Shown: positions 35,036-45,993, counted from the first letter of the stretch. The stretch is 64,000 bases of DNA from Thermoplasmata archaeon (GCA_038874435.1 JAVZCK010000012.1:1-64000), one strand, 5' to 3'. Translations and numbers: made by a program. Notes: a model not told the origin generated them from the letters alone.

Positions 35036-36332
35036 TTGTGTTCACCGCAAAACAAGCTTTGAGGTCTGAAGCGAGAATTGCCTCTTGAACTTTGTTTATT
35101 AGATCTGCCCTTATCATTTCTTCATCAGTGTTACCCTTCGTAAAGGCAACAAGTTCGTAGAGAATTTTCTTGCCGCGAATTTCTAGAGCGCGAACAAATG
35201 GTTCTGGGTCCTTGACTATGCCAAGTGTGTTTTTTGCAGCATCTATGAGAACTGACGCAACCTTCTGGTGTGGAACAGAGAAGTCAATCTCAAGTTTGAT
35301 TGAGATGCCGTATTTTTTCACTCTTGAAAAATTGTGAACGGTCTGGGCAATGAGCTGGGTATTGGGAATTGTGAGGATTTCTTCATGGACATCCTTCACC
35401 TTGGTCACGAAAAGGTTGGTTTCTACCACCTCACCTTCAACATCTCCTACTTTGATATTGTCTCCTTTTGAGAATGGATTGATTGCCATGAGCACGATGC
35501 CTGCTGAGGCATGACGGATTGTGGTTGCTATGAAAATTATGAGGATGAAGATGAGAATCACGAAATAAATTGTGATTACTATGGTGCCCAGCCCCTCCAT
35601 TTTTATCATCATGAGAAGAACATAGATTATGAGAAGCCAGGCGAGGGAATAGAGGCCGTACTGGAGGCCGCCTCTAAGGAGGGAGATTATCTGGGGTGTG
35701 AAGGTTTTAGTGTGGGTTTTGAGGTCCTCGAGAAACATTCCAAGGCCTTCATCAACGATGAAAACCACGATTACGATGACAATCATCATTGCAATGTAAA
35801 TTGCATTTAGCGTGAAAAATTCTGCAAAGGCAACAAAAACGCTCTCTCGCCTCCCAATTATTGTAAGAATGAGTATGAGAACGAAAGCCACGGCAATTAT
35901 GAGAATTGTATATTTCATCAAAAGGTTAAGCATGTACGCATTTTTCTGGCTTACAACTGTTTTCGGTTTGATGTGAAGGTTGCCTGTAATGTAGTCAGTG
36001 TATCGGTGGGTGATTTGAAGCAAGATTGTGGCTGTAGCTATCACTGTGAGAATAGCAATGGTTGATGGCCCATATTCTACCATGACAATCCAGAGCTCTC
36101 TAAAGGTCTCTGAGGGAATGGAGAGAATGTAAGTAGATGCAATAGCGACAAAAATGAATAGATAGAGCCGGATGTAGTCCCCAATTACAATTACTGTGTT
36201 CGGGTCAATGTACTTGCGTTCCTTGCCCGCAGCAAATCTGAAGTATCTGCGGATGTATGTCTGCGCCCAGAGCACCCCGACAGCAAGGAAGAGAACCCCG
36301 ATGAGGTAGGGAAGATAGGTCTGAATGTTCAT
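35010..36332 (-). CDS. MscS-family mechanosensitive channel
   Basis: Several N-terminal membrane helices (about residues 8-260) are followed by the MscS pore-lining helix and beta domain: AGIVLMAINPFSKGDNIKVG, VEGEVVETNLFVTKV and TIPNTQLIAQTVHNFSR are hallmark MscS segments. The alpha/beta C-terminal domain completes the cage. It opens when membrane tension rises. The length of 440 aa includes about two extra helices compared with the E. coli protein. Confidence 0.92.
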   Translation of the reverse strand: MNIQTYLPYLIGVLFLAVGVLWAQTYIRRYFRFAAGKERKYIDPNTVIVIGDYIRLYLFIFVAIASTYILSIPSETFRELWIVMVEYGPSTIAILTVIATATILLQITHRYTDYITGNLHIKPKTVVSQKNAYMLNLLMKYTILIIAVAFVLILILTIIGRRESVFVAFAEFFTLNAIYIAMMIVIVIVVFIVDEGLGMFLEDLKTHTKTFTPQIISLLRGGLQYGLYSLAWLLIIYVLLMMIKMEGLGTIVITIYFVILIFILIIFIATTIRHASAGIVLMAINPFSKGDNIKVGDVEGEVVETNLFVTKVKDVHEEILTIPNTQLIAQTVHNFSRVKKYGISIKLEIDFSVPHQKVASVLIDAAKNTLGIVKDPEPFVRALEIRGKKILYELVAFTKGNTDEEMIRADLINKVQEAILASDLKACFAVNTNEGHGKQT

Positions 36333-36487
36333 GCCATCTCAGATAATGCAGGAGGATATATAAAGTTCTTGGGGTGATAGTAGTCTGAAGTCCAGACGAA
36401 CCCAGAAAGAAAAATACCAAAAAACTTAAATACAATTTGCTAAATTGCCAGATAAAAATCAAAAAATCTGGATTTTCGGACAGAAAA

Positions 36488-36496
36488 CTATATATG
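36488..36496 (+). promoter_or_regulatory. TATA box of the MoxR operon, leaderless
   Basis: ACTATATAT is centred about 28 bases before the ATG at 36520, so this ATG is the probable transcription and translation start of the three-gene operon. The in-frame ATG at 36445 lies upstream of this promoter and is disfavoured. Confidence 0.5.
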
Positions 36497-36519
36497 CATT
36501 GTATGAACTGTCTAGTATC

Positions 36520-37824
36520 ATGAGCAAGAATTATTTAGAGAGATTGAAGGTTTACGGTTGTGATGAAATTGAGGATGTAGTGCTGGCAGGACTTGTGTCT
36601 GGTGATCCCGTACTCCTTGTTGGAACACATGGAAGCGCAAAAACGATGCTTTGTGAGAACATCGCTAAAGCATTAGGGTTGCGTTTCATAGCTTATGATG
36701 CATCCAAAGCCCTATTTGAAGATGTGCTTGGCTATCCGGACCCCTTCCACATAAAGGAGGGAAAAGTGAGGTATGTCCAAACCCCAATCTCAATCCAAAA
36801 CAGGGAGTTCGTACTCATTGACGAGATTTCCAGAGCTAGTTATCAGATGCAGAGCAAATGGCTTGAAGTTATTCGGTCCAGACGAATTATGGGTGAAAAC
36901 TTAGAAAATTTGAAATACGTATTTGCAGCTATGAATCCGCCCGGCTATCCTGGAACTAGACCGTTGGATAGTGCACTTTCTGGCAGGTTTGCATACATCG
37001 TCTGGATGCCAGAGTATGGAAACTTGAAAAAAGAACACAAGGAAATGGTGATGCGGAACATTTCGAAGGACGATGCATTGTTGCTGCACAAAAGTGTGGG
37101 CTTGGAGGAGGATGTAAAACTCGTAGAGTTTTTAGAGAAGGCAAGAGAGATCGCGCATGATGTTGAGAGTAACAACGGTGAACAAATCGAGAATTTTGTG
37201 AATATGCTGGAGAAACGCTTGAAAGAAAGAAACTATATGTTGGACGGAAGGAGGGCTGGAATGATTCGAAGAAGTCTTATCTGCATTGCAAGTGTGAAAA
37301 TCGCAAAAGGGAATGAAAAAGAAGAAGCAATTAGAGACGCAGTTCTCCTTACAAAATATTTGCTACCTTATCCAGTGGAGGATGAAATGGTATCTTTAGA
37401 CGATGTTGAAATCATAGTCCGAGAGACCGTTCTGGCTCTATATAGAAAACTGCCAAAGCGAGAGTTACTTGAAGATGTACAATTCTCAAAACTCGAGCAA
37501 GTAATTAAAATGGAGGGCTCGCTCGATAAAAAATATATCGCTCTTGAAAAGATATATGACCTCATGAGTAGCAATTCTCAACAAATAAACAAGAGGTTTT
37601 TGCAGCTCCATGCGAACTTATTTCCATCGGGTTTCCACCAGATCTGGGCTGCAATTACAACTGGAGAGAATACTAACATCATCTCGCCTGTTTTGGCAAA
37701 TGGATGGAGACTTGCAACTGGACTGCCGATAGATGATAGACATTACGGAAGGAACCCTGATTATATTGGAAAAATAGCAGAAGAAATCCAAATAATAGCA
37801 AATAGAAGAAAAGGAGGTGCATAA
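36520..37824 (+). CDS. MoxR-type AAA+ ATPase
   Basis: Walker A is GTHGSAKT (residues 35-42), Walker B is FVLIDEISRAS (about 93-103), and AAMNPPGYPGTRPLDSALSG is the MoxR sensor and helix-2-insert region. MoxR ATPases remodel partner proteins that carry VWA domains. The C-terminal 200 residues are helical and not recognised. The next gene begins 3 bases after it with a strong Shine-Dalgarno motif inside its 3' end, and the third gene encodes a VWA-like protein, so the three act together. Confidence 0.9.
   Translation: MSKNYLERLKVYGCDEIEDVVLAGLVSGDPVLLVGTHGSAKTMLCENIAKALGLRFIAYDASKALFEDVLGYPDPFHIKEGKVRYVQTPISIQNREFVLIDEISRASYQMQSKWLEVIRSRRIMGENLENLKYVFAAMNPPGYPGTRPLDSALSGRFAYIVWMPEYGNLKKEHKEMVMRNISKDDALLLHKSVGLEEDVKLVEFLEKAREIAHDVESNNGEQIENFVNMLEKRLKERNYMLDGRRAGMIRRSLICIASVKIAKGNEKEEAIRDAVLLTKYLLPYPVEDEMVSLDDVEIIVRETVLALYRKLPKRELLEDVQFSKLEQVIKMEGSLDKKYIALEKIYDLMSSNSQQINKRFLQLHANLFPSGFHQIWAAITTGENTNIISPVLANGWRLATGLPIDDRHYGRNPDYIGKIAEEIQIIANRRKGGA
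37813..37818 (+). promoter_or_regulatory. Shine-Dalgarno of the second MoxR-operon gene
   Basis: GGAGGT with 8 bases of spacing to ATG at 37827 is the strongest internal ribosome-binding site in this operon, and it fixes that start. Confidence 0.7.
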
Positions 37825-37826
37825 AA

Positions 37827-38828
37827 ATGGAGGCAATGAAGGTGGTGTTTTCAGATGGTAATGTAGACCTATGTGTGCCGGCAATTGTGGACGTCCCTGC
37901 AGATACTGTGTTAAGAAAAGGACTTTATCCGTTTTCAAATTCTATCACCCAGAGAATTTGTTCAATCGGAATATTTAAAATCAATGATAAAATAATTGAA
38001 GGATTTCCAGTAAGTTCTAGTGCTCGTGAACTATTTGACTTCTGGATTAAATATTCTGTAAATGGAAAAGCACCATCACAACTCTATCACTACCTTCATG
38101 ATGATGATTTGCTGGATAGCTACCCAATACCAAAAAGCATCGTTGATTGCGAACGGATTGTTGTTAAAGATGAGACTTACCTGTTTCTCCACGCTGGTAT
38201 CGGTGTTGTATATTCCTGGGAAGAGAAAAATGGCACTCTCCAACCTGTGATGTGTGGCATGGTGAATATCGATGAGGAAAAAATTTATTTCTATTACTCT
38301 GGATATACAAAAGAAAATGCAATTTTGAGAACAACAGACAAGGTCGAGAAAATACCTCGAGGCATTATGGAAAGTTTGAAGAAAAGATACGGGTATTGTG
38401 GAATTCAAAAAGGCGATGATTGCTCTAATTTTGAAACTCGAAGAAGGCGATATGGACTCCATATTATAAGAGAAAAATATGCCAGCATGCGACAAGGTGG
38501 AGATCTCGTAGATGTAAACCCATATCCGCCTTACCAGATTGTACATGCTATAAAACTTCTTCCACCAGAGGATGTCAACGAGGCAAGAAACCCTGTTGTC
38601 CCTCCTAACTTCACAGAAAATTATCTCGTTCGTACTTTTCTTTACACCGCAGATCCAATACCTTTCTCTGTACTTTCTGCAGATGAACTGCGCGGAATCG
38701 CAAAATATGTGCATTCAACATTCTACTTTTACGGTACCCAAACTGAAAATCCACTCGGAGAATACACAGAGATATGGGAAAATAGTTGTGGGTATCTTTT
38801 GTTCTGTAAACCTGCCTGGCCGTTTTGA
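37827..38828 (+). CDS. Unknown 333-aa partner in the MoxR operon
   Basis: I do not recognise a family. The protein is soluble, has no signal or membrane segments, is rich in aromatic residues, and has scattered cysteines (for example C17 in VDLCVPA, and CGIQKGDDC in the middle). It ends with the aromatic NSCGYLLFCKPAWPF. The stop overlaps the next gene's frame by a few bases. Its place between a MoxR ATPase and a metallopeptidase-VWA gene, all on one transcript, suggests a substrate, adaptor or effector for those two. The CRISPR array begins 1.5 kb downstream of its stop. Confidence 0.6.
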   Translation: MEAMKVVFSDGNVDLCVPAIVDVPADTVLRKGLYPFSNSITQRICSIGIFKINDKIIEGFPVSSSARELFDFWIKYSVNGKAPSQLYHYLHDDDLLDSYPIPKSIVDCERIVVKDETYLFLHAGIGVVYSWEEKNGTLQPVMCGMVNIDEEKIYFYYSGYTKENAILRTTDKVEKIPRGIMESLKKRYGYCGIQKGDDCSNFETRRRRYGLHIIREKYASMRQGGDLVDVNPYPPYQIVHAIKLLPPEDVNEARNPVVPPNFTENYLVRTFLYTADPIPFSVLSADELRGIAKYVHSTFYFYGTQTENPLGEYTEIWENSCGYLLFCKPAWPF

Positions 38829-38830
38829 TT

Positions 38831-40207
38831 ATGTTGCGAAAACTGACACCCGACGAGTTGAAAAAATTCGTTACTGCATTTCGAAAAGAAATGGTGGGAG
38901 ACCCGTTCTTTTCAACTATCTTTAATTTAATTGGAACAGAAGTAGAGATTGAACTGAATGATGAAATAAAAACAGCCAGAATTACCATGAAACCTTATTT
39001 TGGGCTGAAGATTGAAATTTCACCGATATTCTTTAGAAAATATGTGAAAAACGCATATGATGTTATGTTCTTACTTGCACATGAAATACTCCACCATATT
39101 CTAGGCCATCTTTCAGTGGAATATAATGATTTGAAGGGCTTGTATCCTCATAATTTGATCAATTTTGCGATGGATGTAATAATTAACCATAAGTTATACA
39201 TCAAATTTGGAAGGCATGTCAATGACCTGAAAATATTTGATTTCTACACAAATAAATACTGCCCTCATCAGTTACTGTTACCACCGCACCTGATGGAAAA
39301 CCGCGGTTTTAGATCTCAGGCGTGTAGAAAACTTCAGATGGATGTAACTAAAGATTCCGAAAGTGTTGATGTGCGGAGAATTTGCAAACATGTGGTGGAA
39401 CACCATAAAGGCGAGATTCCTTACCTGATAACAAAGATCGCTGAGCTCGTGATAAAGGATGATATTCCACCAGAGGAGATTGATAAAATATTAAAAGATT
39501 CAGGTTTGAAAAAAGATGAGGATATAGATTACATATCTTCTGGATTTAGTGAGGATGTCGAGAAAAGAGGGATTAAGAAGGCAGTATCAAAATTTAAAGG
39601 CGAGGTTTTGCAGGCAATCAAAGAGATGGTGAGTGAGGAGGAAGAAGGAGGGGTGTATGGTGGAAGTCGTGGTGCTGGAATGCTGCCGTATTTTTCAAGA
39701 CGAGATTTTATTTTTCTCGGAAATGATTTCGCTCCAATTATCTATCATGGAAATTATGTTGAGGAGGAATTGTATGGCGTGCATTTGTATGTCGATGTCT
39801 CAGATTCGTTCTTTGATTGGCTTCCACATATCTTTTCTGCGGTGGAAAGTATAAAGAATTGGATTTCATTCCCAATCTATGGTTTCAGTAATAAGGTGTT
39901 TCCAATTTCAAGGAGGGATTTGCTGGGAGGAAAATATAAAACGACTTCTGGAACGGATTTTAATTGCTTCGCAGAGCATGTTCTAAAACATCGGTTCACA
40001 AGATTGGTGCTTATAACAGATGGGTATGCGGAAATTACTAAAACAAATGAAAGACGACTAAAAACCAATACAAAGATTCTTGTGCTTCTCCCACCAAGCC
40101 CCAAATCAGAAAAAGAGTGTGTTAGAAGATTTGCATGGAAGGTTGTATCTTTAGATATTAAAAGTAGGATTGTACATAGGTACATTCCGCAGGGGATGTT
40201 TTTCTAG
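38831..40207 (+). CDS. Metallopeptidase-like (DUF2201-type) protein with VWA C-terminus
   Basis: An N-terminal zincin-type motif, HEILHHILGH (about residues 84-93 from this start), fits a zinc-binding HExxH with a third histidine. The C-terminal VWA-like domain has the MIDAS triad DVSDSF, TTSGTDF and LITDGYAE. This pairing is the DUF2201 architecture, often encoded beside MoxR ATPases. I took the ATG at 38831; a TTG two codons earlier overlaps the upstream stop. Peptidase activity is untested, and DUF2201 may be a structural zinc fold. Confidence 0.85.
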   Translation: MLRKLTPDELKKFVTAFRKEMVGDPFFSTIFNLIGTEVEIELNDEIKTARITMKPYFGLKIEISPIFFRKYVKNAYDVMFLLAHEILHHILGHLSVEYNDLKGLYPHNLINFAMDVIINHKLYIKFGRHVNDLKIFDFYTNKYCPHQLLLPPHLMENRGFRSQACRKLQMDVTKDSESVDVRRICKHVVEHHKGEIPYLITKIAELVIKDDIPPEEIDKILKDSGLKKDEDIDYISSGFSEDVEKRGIKKAVSKFKGEVLQAIKEMVSEEEEGGVYGGSRGAGMLPYFSRRDFIFLGNDFAPIIYHGNYVEEELYGVHLYVDVSDSFFDWLPHIFSAVESIKNWISFPIYGFSNKVFPISRRDLLGGKYKTTSGTDFNCFAEHVLKHRFTRLVLITDGYAEITKTNERRLKTNTKILVLLPPSPKSEKECVRRFAWKVVSLDIKSRIVHRYIPQGMFF

Positions 40208-40287
40208 CTAGATTATGAATTTCAAATTCTTGCCTCACGACTGCTGTAACTCCATTGGAACTATGTTTTAAGTCAAAACACGATATT
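40208..40287. other. Trailer end of the CRISPR array, short intergenic
   Basis: This 80-bp AT-rich gap lies between the VWA gene and the distal end of the array. It is on the trailer side, because the crRNA is inferred to be read leftward. No gene is seen. Confidence 0.5.
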
Positions 40288-43200
40288 TTTCAATCCTACC
40301 TTAGTCCAGTTTGAACAGACGAAGATGTTGCTGTTGGCAACAGAACAGTAACATTTCAATCCTACCTTAGTCCAGTTTGAACGCTATTGCGAAATTTACC
40401 CCCATTTTTGCATTTTGATTTCAATCCTACCTTAGTCCAGTTTGAACTGGAATTATTTTAACTCATGTTCAAATTATAGCAGTTATTTCAATCCTACCTT
40501 AGTCCAGTTTGAACGATATAATTTTAATAGAAACAAATAATGGTTATCATGATTTCAATCCTACCTTAGTCCAGTTTGAACTAGGGCTGGAAGATTTCTT
40601 AAAAGATTTAGATTAAAGGGATTTCAATCCTACCTTAGTCCAGTTTGAACTTAAGATAGAGCAGTTATATCCCAAATTTCTTTATTAATTTCAATCCTAC
40701 CTTAGTCCAGTTTGAACATGAAATCCTCTCTTGTCCAATAACTGTAAGTGTCATTTCAATCCTACCTTAGTCCAGTTTGAACCCATTCCTTCATAATTGT
40801 ATAATAGTGTCTTGAATAAATTTCAATCCTACCTTAGTCCAGTTTGAACATGAATATGGTTTAAATAAAATACCTAAACTAATATTATTTCAATCCTACC
40901 TTAGTCCAGTTTGAACTAGTGAAAATACAGCAGAAGCAACAACTTTATTAAAATTTCAATCCTACCTTAGTCCAGTTTGAACAAAAATGATGGAGAAAAA
41001 AGGATATAAAAAAGGAATATTTCAATCCTACCTTAGTCCAGTTTGAACCATATAACCTGCTTAAGGTATTTGAGGATGTTGATAGATTTCAATCCTACCT
41101 TAGTCCAGTTTGAACACAAAGGAGATTTAAAGGAAGGTGAATAAATGCCCGTATTTCAATCCTACCTTAGTCCAGTTTGAACATCTCACATCTCAATCCA
41201 TTATCAAATTTATCACTTCATTTCAATCCTACCTTAGTCCAGTTTGAACTAATCCGATAAAATGGGAACTATTAATGGACATATATAATTTCAATCCTAC
41301 CTTAGTCCAGTTTGAACACTTCAGAAAAAATATTGAATTTTCATATAATCCAAATTTCAATCCTACCTTAGTCCAGTTTGAACACAAATTGAAAATATTC
41401 CTACAGAAAGCGATATTATTATTTCAATCCTACCTTAGTCCAGTTTGAACTAAGTTTACTTCCAACATAAATAATTATTTCTTTTTATTTCAATCCTACC
41501 TTAGTCCAGTTTGAACTAATCCATAGTATTTTAAATTTGAATAGTTTTTATACATTTCAATCCTACCTTAGTCCAGTTTGAACAAAAAGAAGATTTGAAA
41601 AAAACGGAGAAGGAAATGGAATTTCAATCCTACCTTAGTCCAGTTTGAACCTGGCCTGGCAAGCATACCAGGCTGGGACTGATTTATTTCAATCCTACCT
41701 TAGTCCAGTTTGAACCATTCAGGTTTAAAAACAAATTGTTATTTGGTTATAGATTTCAATCCTACCTTAGTCCAGTTTGAACTATCTGCAACATCAAAGC
41801 GGGCGGTGTGGGCATAACATATTTCAATCCTACCTTAGTCCAGTTTGAACTGGGAGAGGCAACAAGTTATTTTTTCTGTTTTTGATAGATTTCAATCCTA
41901 CCTTAGTCCAGTTTGAACTGAGAAGAGCGAGAAATGCGGAAATGCTGGTTAAGATATTTCAATCCTACCTTAGTCCAGTTTGAACGCAGGCGATTTTGAA
42001 ATCACAGTTTAAGACACTTTAATTTCAATCCTACCTTAGTCCAGTTTGAACCATCGCCGTGTTTGCAGAACTGGGCTGGACGCCAAGATTTCAATCCTAC
42101 CTTAGTCCAGTTTGAACTCGCAAACCTGTCCCGCTCAGTTACTTCACACTCCCATTTCAATCCTACCTTAGTCCAGTTTGAACCACACGCATCTTCTGAT
42201 TCAGTTCTGTCAAATTGGCATTTCAATCCTACCTTAGTCCAGTTTGAACTCTCCATTTTTTCACCTCTCAATATGTCCACAGCTTCTATTTCAATCCTAC
42301 CTTAGTCCAGTTTGAACATGGCTGTGGTTGCAAAATCATAGCAAATTTCAGAAATTTCAATCCTACCTTAGTCCAGTTTGAACCAAGGATATAGATTTCA
42401 GGACAATCTATGAGGAAATATTTCAATCCTACCTTAGTCCAGTTTGAACAGAGAATCAGGTTACTACCGAACAAAAAGGTGCTGGTATTTCAATCCTACC
42501 TTAGTCCAGTTTGAACTGGATATTTGCGGAGGGAGAAGCAGGATGTGTTGAAATTTCAATCCTACCTTAGTCCAGTTTGAACAGGCAAGGTGGGCGTTTG
42601 AAAAACTCAAAGAATCTTTATTTCAATCCTACCTTAGTCCAGTTTGAACAACAGCTCCTGATTTCTTTCCAGTCAATCCGTGCTACATTTCAATCCTACC
42701 TTAGTCCAGTTTGAACGTAGATTGACTCTACAGGTATATCCACAGAAAATCTTATTTCAATCCTACCTTAGTCCAGTTTGAACTATTCACCAAAACTCAT
42801 TCTGTTTTTGTTAATATAATTTCAATCCTACCTTAGTCCAGTTTGAACACCACAATGGCTGCCAAAACCTGAAGGTTTTGTCTAATTTCAATCCTACCTT
42901 AGTCCAGTTTGAACGATTTTGCTCAAGAAAGTGCATATACGATTTTACAGGATTTCAATCCTACCTTAGTCCAGTTTGAACGGATTGAAGTAATACTCCA
43001 CAATCGCAACACATCCGCACTTATTTCAATCCTACCTTAGTCCAGTTTGAACTATGCTATTATTAGGGAGATGATAGAAAAAGGTATATTTCAATCCTAC
43101 CTTAGTCCAGTTTGAACGAGAGTTTTGCTTTTGGTGTTGTTTATGAGGGAGAAAAATTTCAATCCTACCTTAGTCCAGTTTGAACCAAAAGATAGATGCG

Positions 43201-45993
43201 AATTTTGATAAGGTAAGCGATATTTCAATCCTACCTTAGTCCAGTTTGAACTATAGTGAAGATGGTATCTGGGGATATTGGAATTTTAAATTTCAATCCT
43301 ACCTTAGTCCAGTTTGAACGATTTAATTCTTTATCGGGAGGAGATAGAACAGGATTATTTCAATCCTACCTTAGTCCAGTTTGAACGAGGTTGCTGAAGA
43401 AGATGTGAGAGTAATGGATTTGCTATTTCAATCCTACCTTAGTCCAGTTTGAACTTCTCAATTCGTGCAAACTAAATTTTTCCTCGTCTGATTTCAATCC
43501 TACCTTAGTCCAGTTTGAACTTTTGTTTGAATTTGCACAAACTCATTACCGCATAACTATTTCAATCCTACCTTAGTCCAGTTTGAACCCTGGGAGTGGC
43601 CTGGTGGACGCATACCTGTCCACCATTTCAATCCTACCTTAGTCCAGTTTGAACTTGAACGGGATTTCTTGCATTTTTTCTTGATTTACTATTTCAATCC
43701 TACCTTAGTCCAGTTTGAACCCTGTCCTATGGAATGGCCTCCGTAAAGCCCTACTGTTCTATTTCAATCCTACCTTAGTCCAGTTTGAACTTTGCAGATT
43801 TGTGGTTCAAATCTGACCCGAGATTTGTATTTCAATCCTACCTTAGTCCAGTTTGAACTTGAGATGAAATGGTATGAGTGGGATAAGAAAAACATATTTC
43901 AATCCTACCTTAGTCCAGTTTGAACATGCGGTTTATGTGTGGTGGAGGAGGGGCACGATTATATTTCAATCCTACCTTAGTCCAGTTTGAACGGTATTGA
44001 TGCGGCTATTGAGCATATCAGTCGTATCATTTCAATCCTACCTTAGTCCAGTTTGAACTATAAACAATAATATCATTAATCCCGTAAAAAATACATTTCA
44101 ATCCTACCTTAGTCCAGTTTGAACTATTGGTAATTCTTTTCCTCTCATTTCTATTTTTGTGTTATTTCAATCCTACCTTAGTCCAGTTTGAACTTTAAAT
44201 GGTGATGATAGGGTATTACCCCAAGCACATTTCAATCCTACCTTAGTCCAGTTTGAACACATTTTTGAGTATTTTTTTGCAAACAAAAATACTATATTTC
44301 AATCCTACCTTAGTCCAGTTTGAACTTGAAATCGTGGCTAATCCTCCTTGCAATGTAGTATTATTTCAATCCTACCTTAGTCCAGTTTGAACGCAAATCC
44401 TCATTTCAAAACATGCAGGGGGTTCACAAATTTCAATCCTACCTTAGTCCAGTTTGAACACGGTGCGGATTTAAGCCCAAACAAAACCATTTGCTCCAAT
44501 TTCAATCCTACCTTAGTCCAGTTTGAACCTTACAGACATGTTTTACTCCTTAATTTATTAGCATATTTCAATCCTACCTTAGTCCAGTTTGAACCATGCA
44601 TTACCAACACAGCATTGTAGCCAGTCGCACTATTTCAATCCTACCTTAGTCCAGTTTGAACTATGAAAAGGTATTTAATATATTCCAGTAAAATTTACAT
44701 TTCAATCCTACCTTAGTCCAGTTTGAACAAACACATCAGCACCAGATACAGCATTTTCCGATGCATTTCAATCCTACCTTAGTCCAGTTTGAACTAAAAA
44801 GTGCGGTAGTATGATGCATTTGGTTAACAGTATTTCAATCCTACCTTAGTCCAGTTTGAACATAGTTTGTAATGTTTAACATTTATGTTTAAGTTTGATT
44901 TCAATCCTACCTTAGTCCAGTTTGAACTTCTGCAATTCCACTATGCTTTTCACTATTTGCGTTCATTTCAATCCTACCTTAGTCCAGTTTGAACATGCTC
45001 CAGCATCAACAAACTATTGGATAAATGCATATTTCAATCCTACCTTAGTCCAGTTTGAACGTATTTCCGTGAGGGAACTGTCCCTTCCAGCACAAAATTT
45101 CAATCCTACCTTAGTCCAGTTTGAACGGCTAACATCAGATGCATAAGCATTCACAACACTGCTATTTCAATCCTACCTTAGTCCAGTTTGAACATGTAGT
45201 ATTAGAAGTTGAGTTGGTTGTTTGCCCAAATTTCAATCCTACCTTAGTCCAGTTTGAACATTAGCATCTCTGCTATCATGTCTAATTCCGCCTGTATTTC
45301 AATCCTACCTTAGTCCAGTTTGAACAATATGCGTTAATGTAATTGCGTTTGTGTATGATAGATTTCAATCCTACCTTAGTCCAGTTTGAACCAGGCGGAG
45401 GATAGGTTGCACAGGATTGGGCAAGCTCATTTCAATCCTACCTTAGTCCAGTTTGAACTACTGGGATAGTGAGTTAACGGATAGCGAGAATGACTATTTC
45501 AATCCTACCTTAGTCCAGTTTGAACTAATTTCATTTCAATCCACCCCCCTGGCAAAATCCACATTTCAATCCTACCTTAGTCCAGTTTGAACTGGCGAGC
45601 ATTACATTGTTTGATGACAAGGCGACATATTTCAATCCTACCTTAGTCCAGTTTGAACTCTTAGAAATCGCTAATCCAATACTTCCAAGTATCATATTTC
45701 AATCCTACCTTAGTCCAGTTTGAACAGAAATGAAAGAATACATTAGGGCAATGAGAAATGCGTATTTCAATCCTACCTTAGTCCAGTTTGAACCCGCATC
45801 GCATAATGGCGTATAACCCAGCAAAAAAAGATTTCAATCCTACCTTAGTCCAGTTTGAACCAGGACAATCTATGAGGAAATAGAGAGGTATTATAAATTT
45901 CAATCCTACCTTAGTCCAGTTTGAACGTTTGTATGATAGGTTTCAGCCAGTTAGTGTGTATATATTTCAATCCTACCTTAGTCCAGTTTGAAC
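40288..45993 (-). CRISPR. CRISPR array, 86 repeats of 30 bp and 85 spacers
   Basis: The repeat on the plus strand begins ATTTCAATCC and ends CAGTTTGAAC, 30 bp. I counted 86 copies by hand, with spacers of about 35-41 bp. Only the first copy (40288) differs, T for A at its first base. On the minus strand the repeat ends GATTGAAAT, the type I 3' end that leaves an 8-nt ATTGAAAT-like crRNA handle. The altered terminal repeat lies at the left end, as expected at the old, leader-distal end. Both facts put the leader on the right, and crRNA is transcribed leftward. The copies I read are otherwise uniform. Confidence 0.98.

Noticed and set aside
42002-45146. ORFs inside the CRISPR array with repeated SNWTKVGLK or FNPTLVQFE peptides
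   Set aside because: They are translations of the CRISPR repeat; the repeated peptides are artefacts of the 30-bp repeat plus spacers.
45326-45961. Possible second overlapping spacer pair (spacers near 45325 and 45927 share GTTTGT and TATGATAG)
   Set aside because: The match needs a 2-base gap and is short and simple; it is not above chance.
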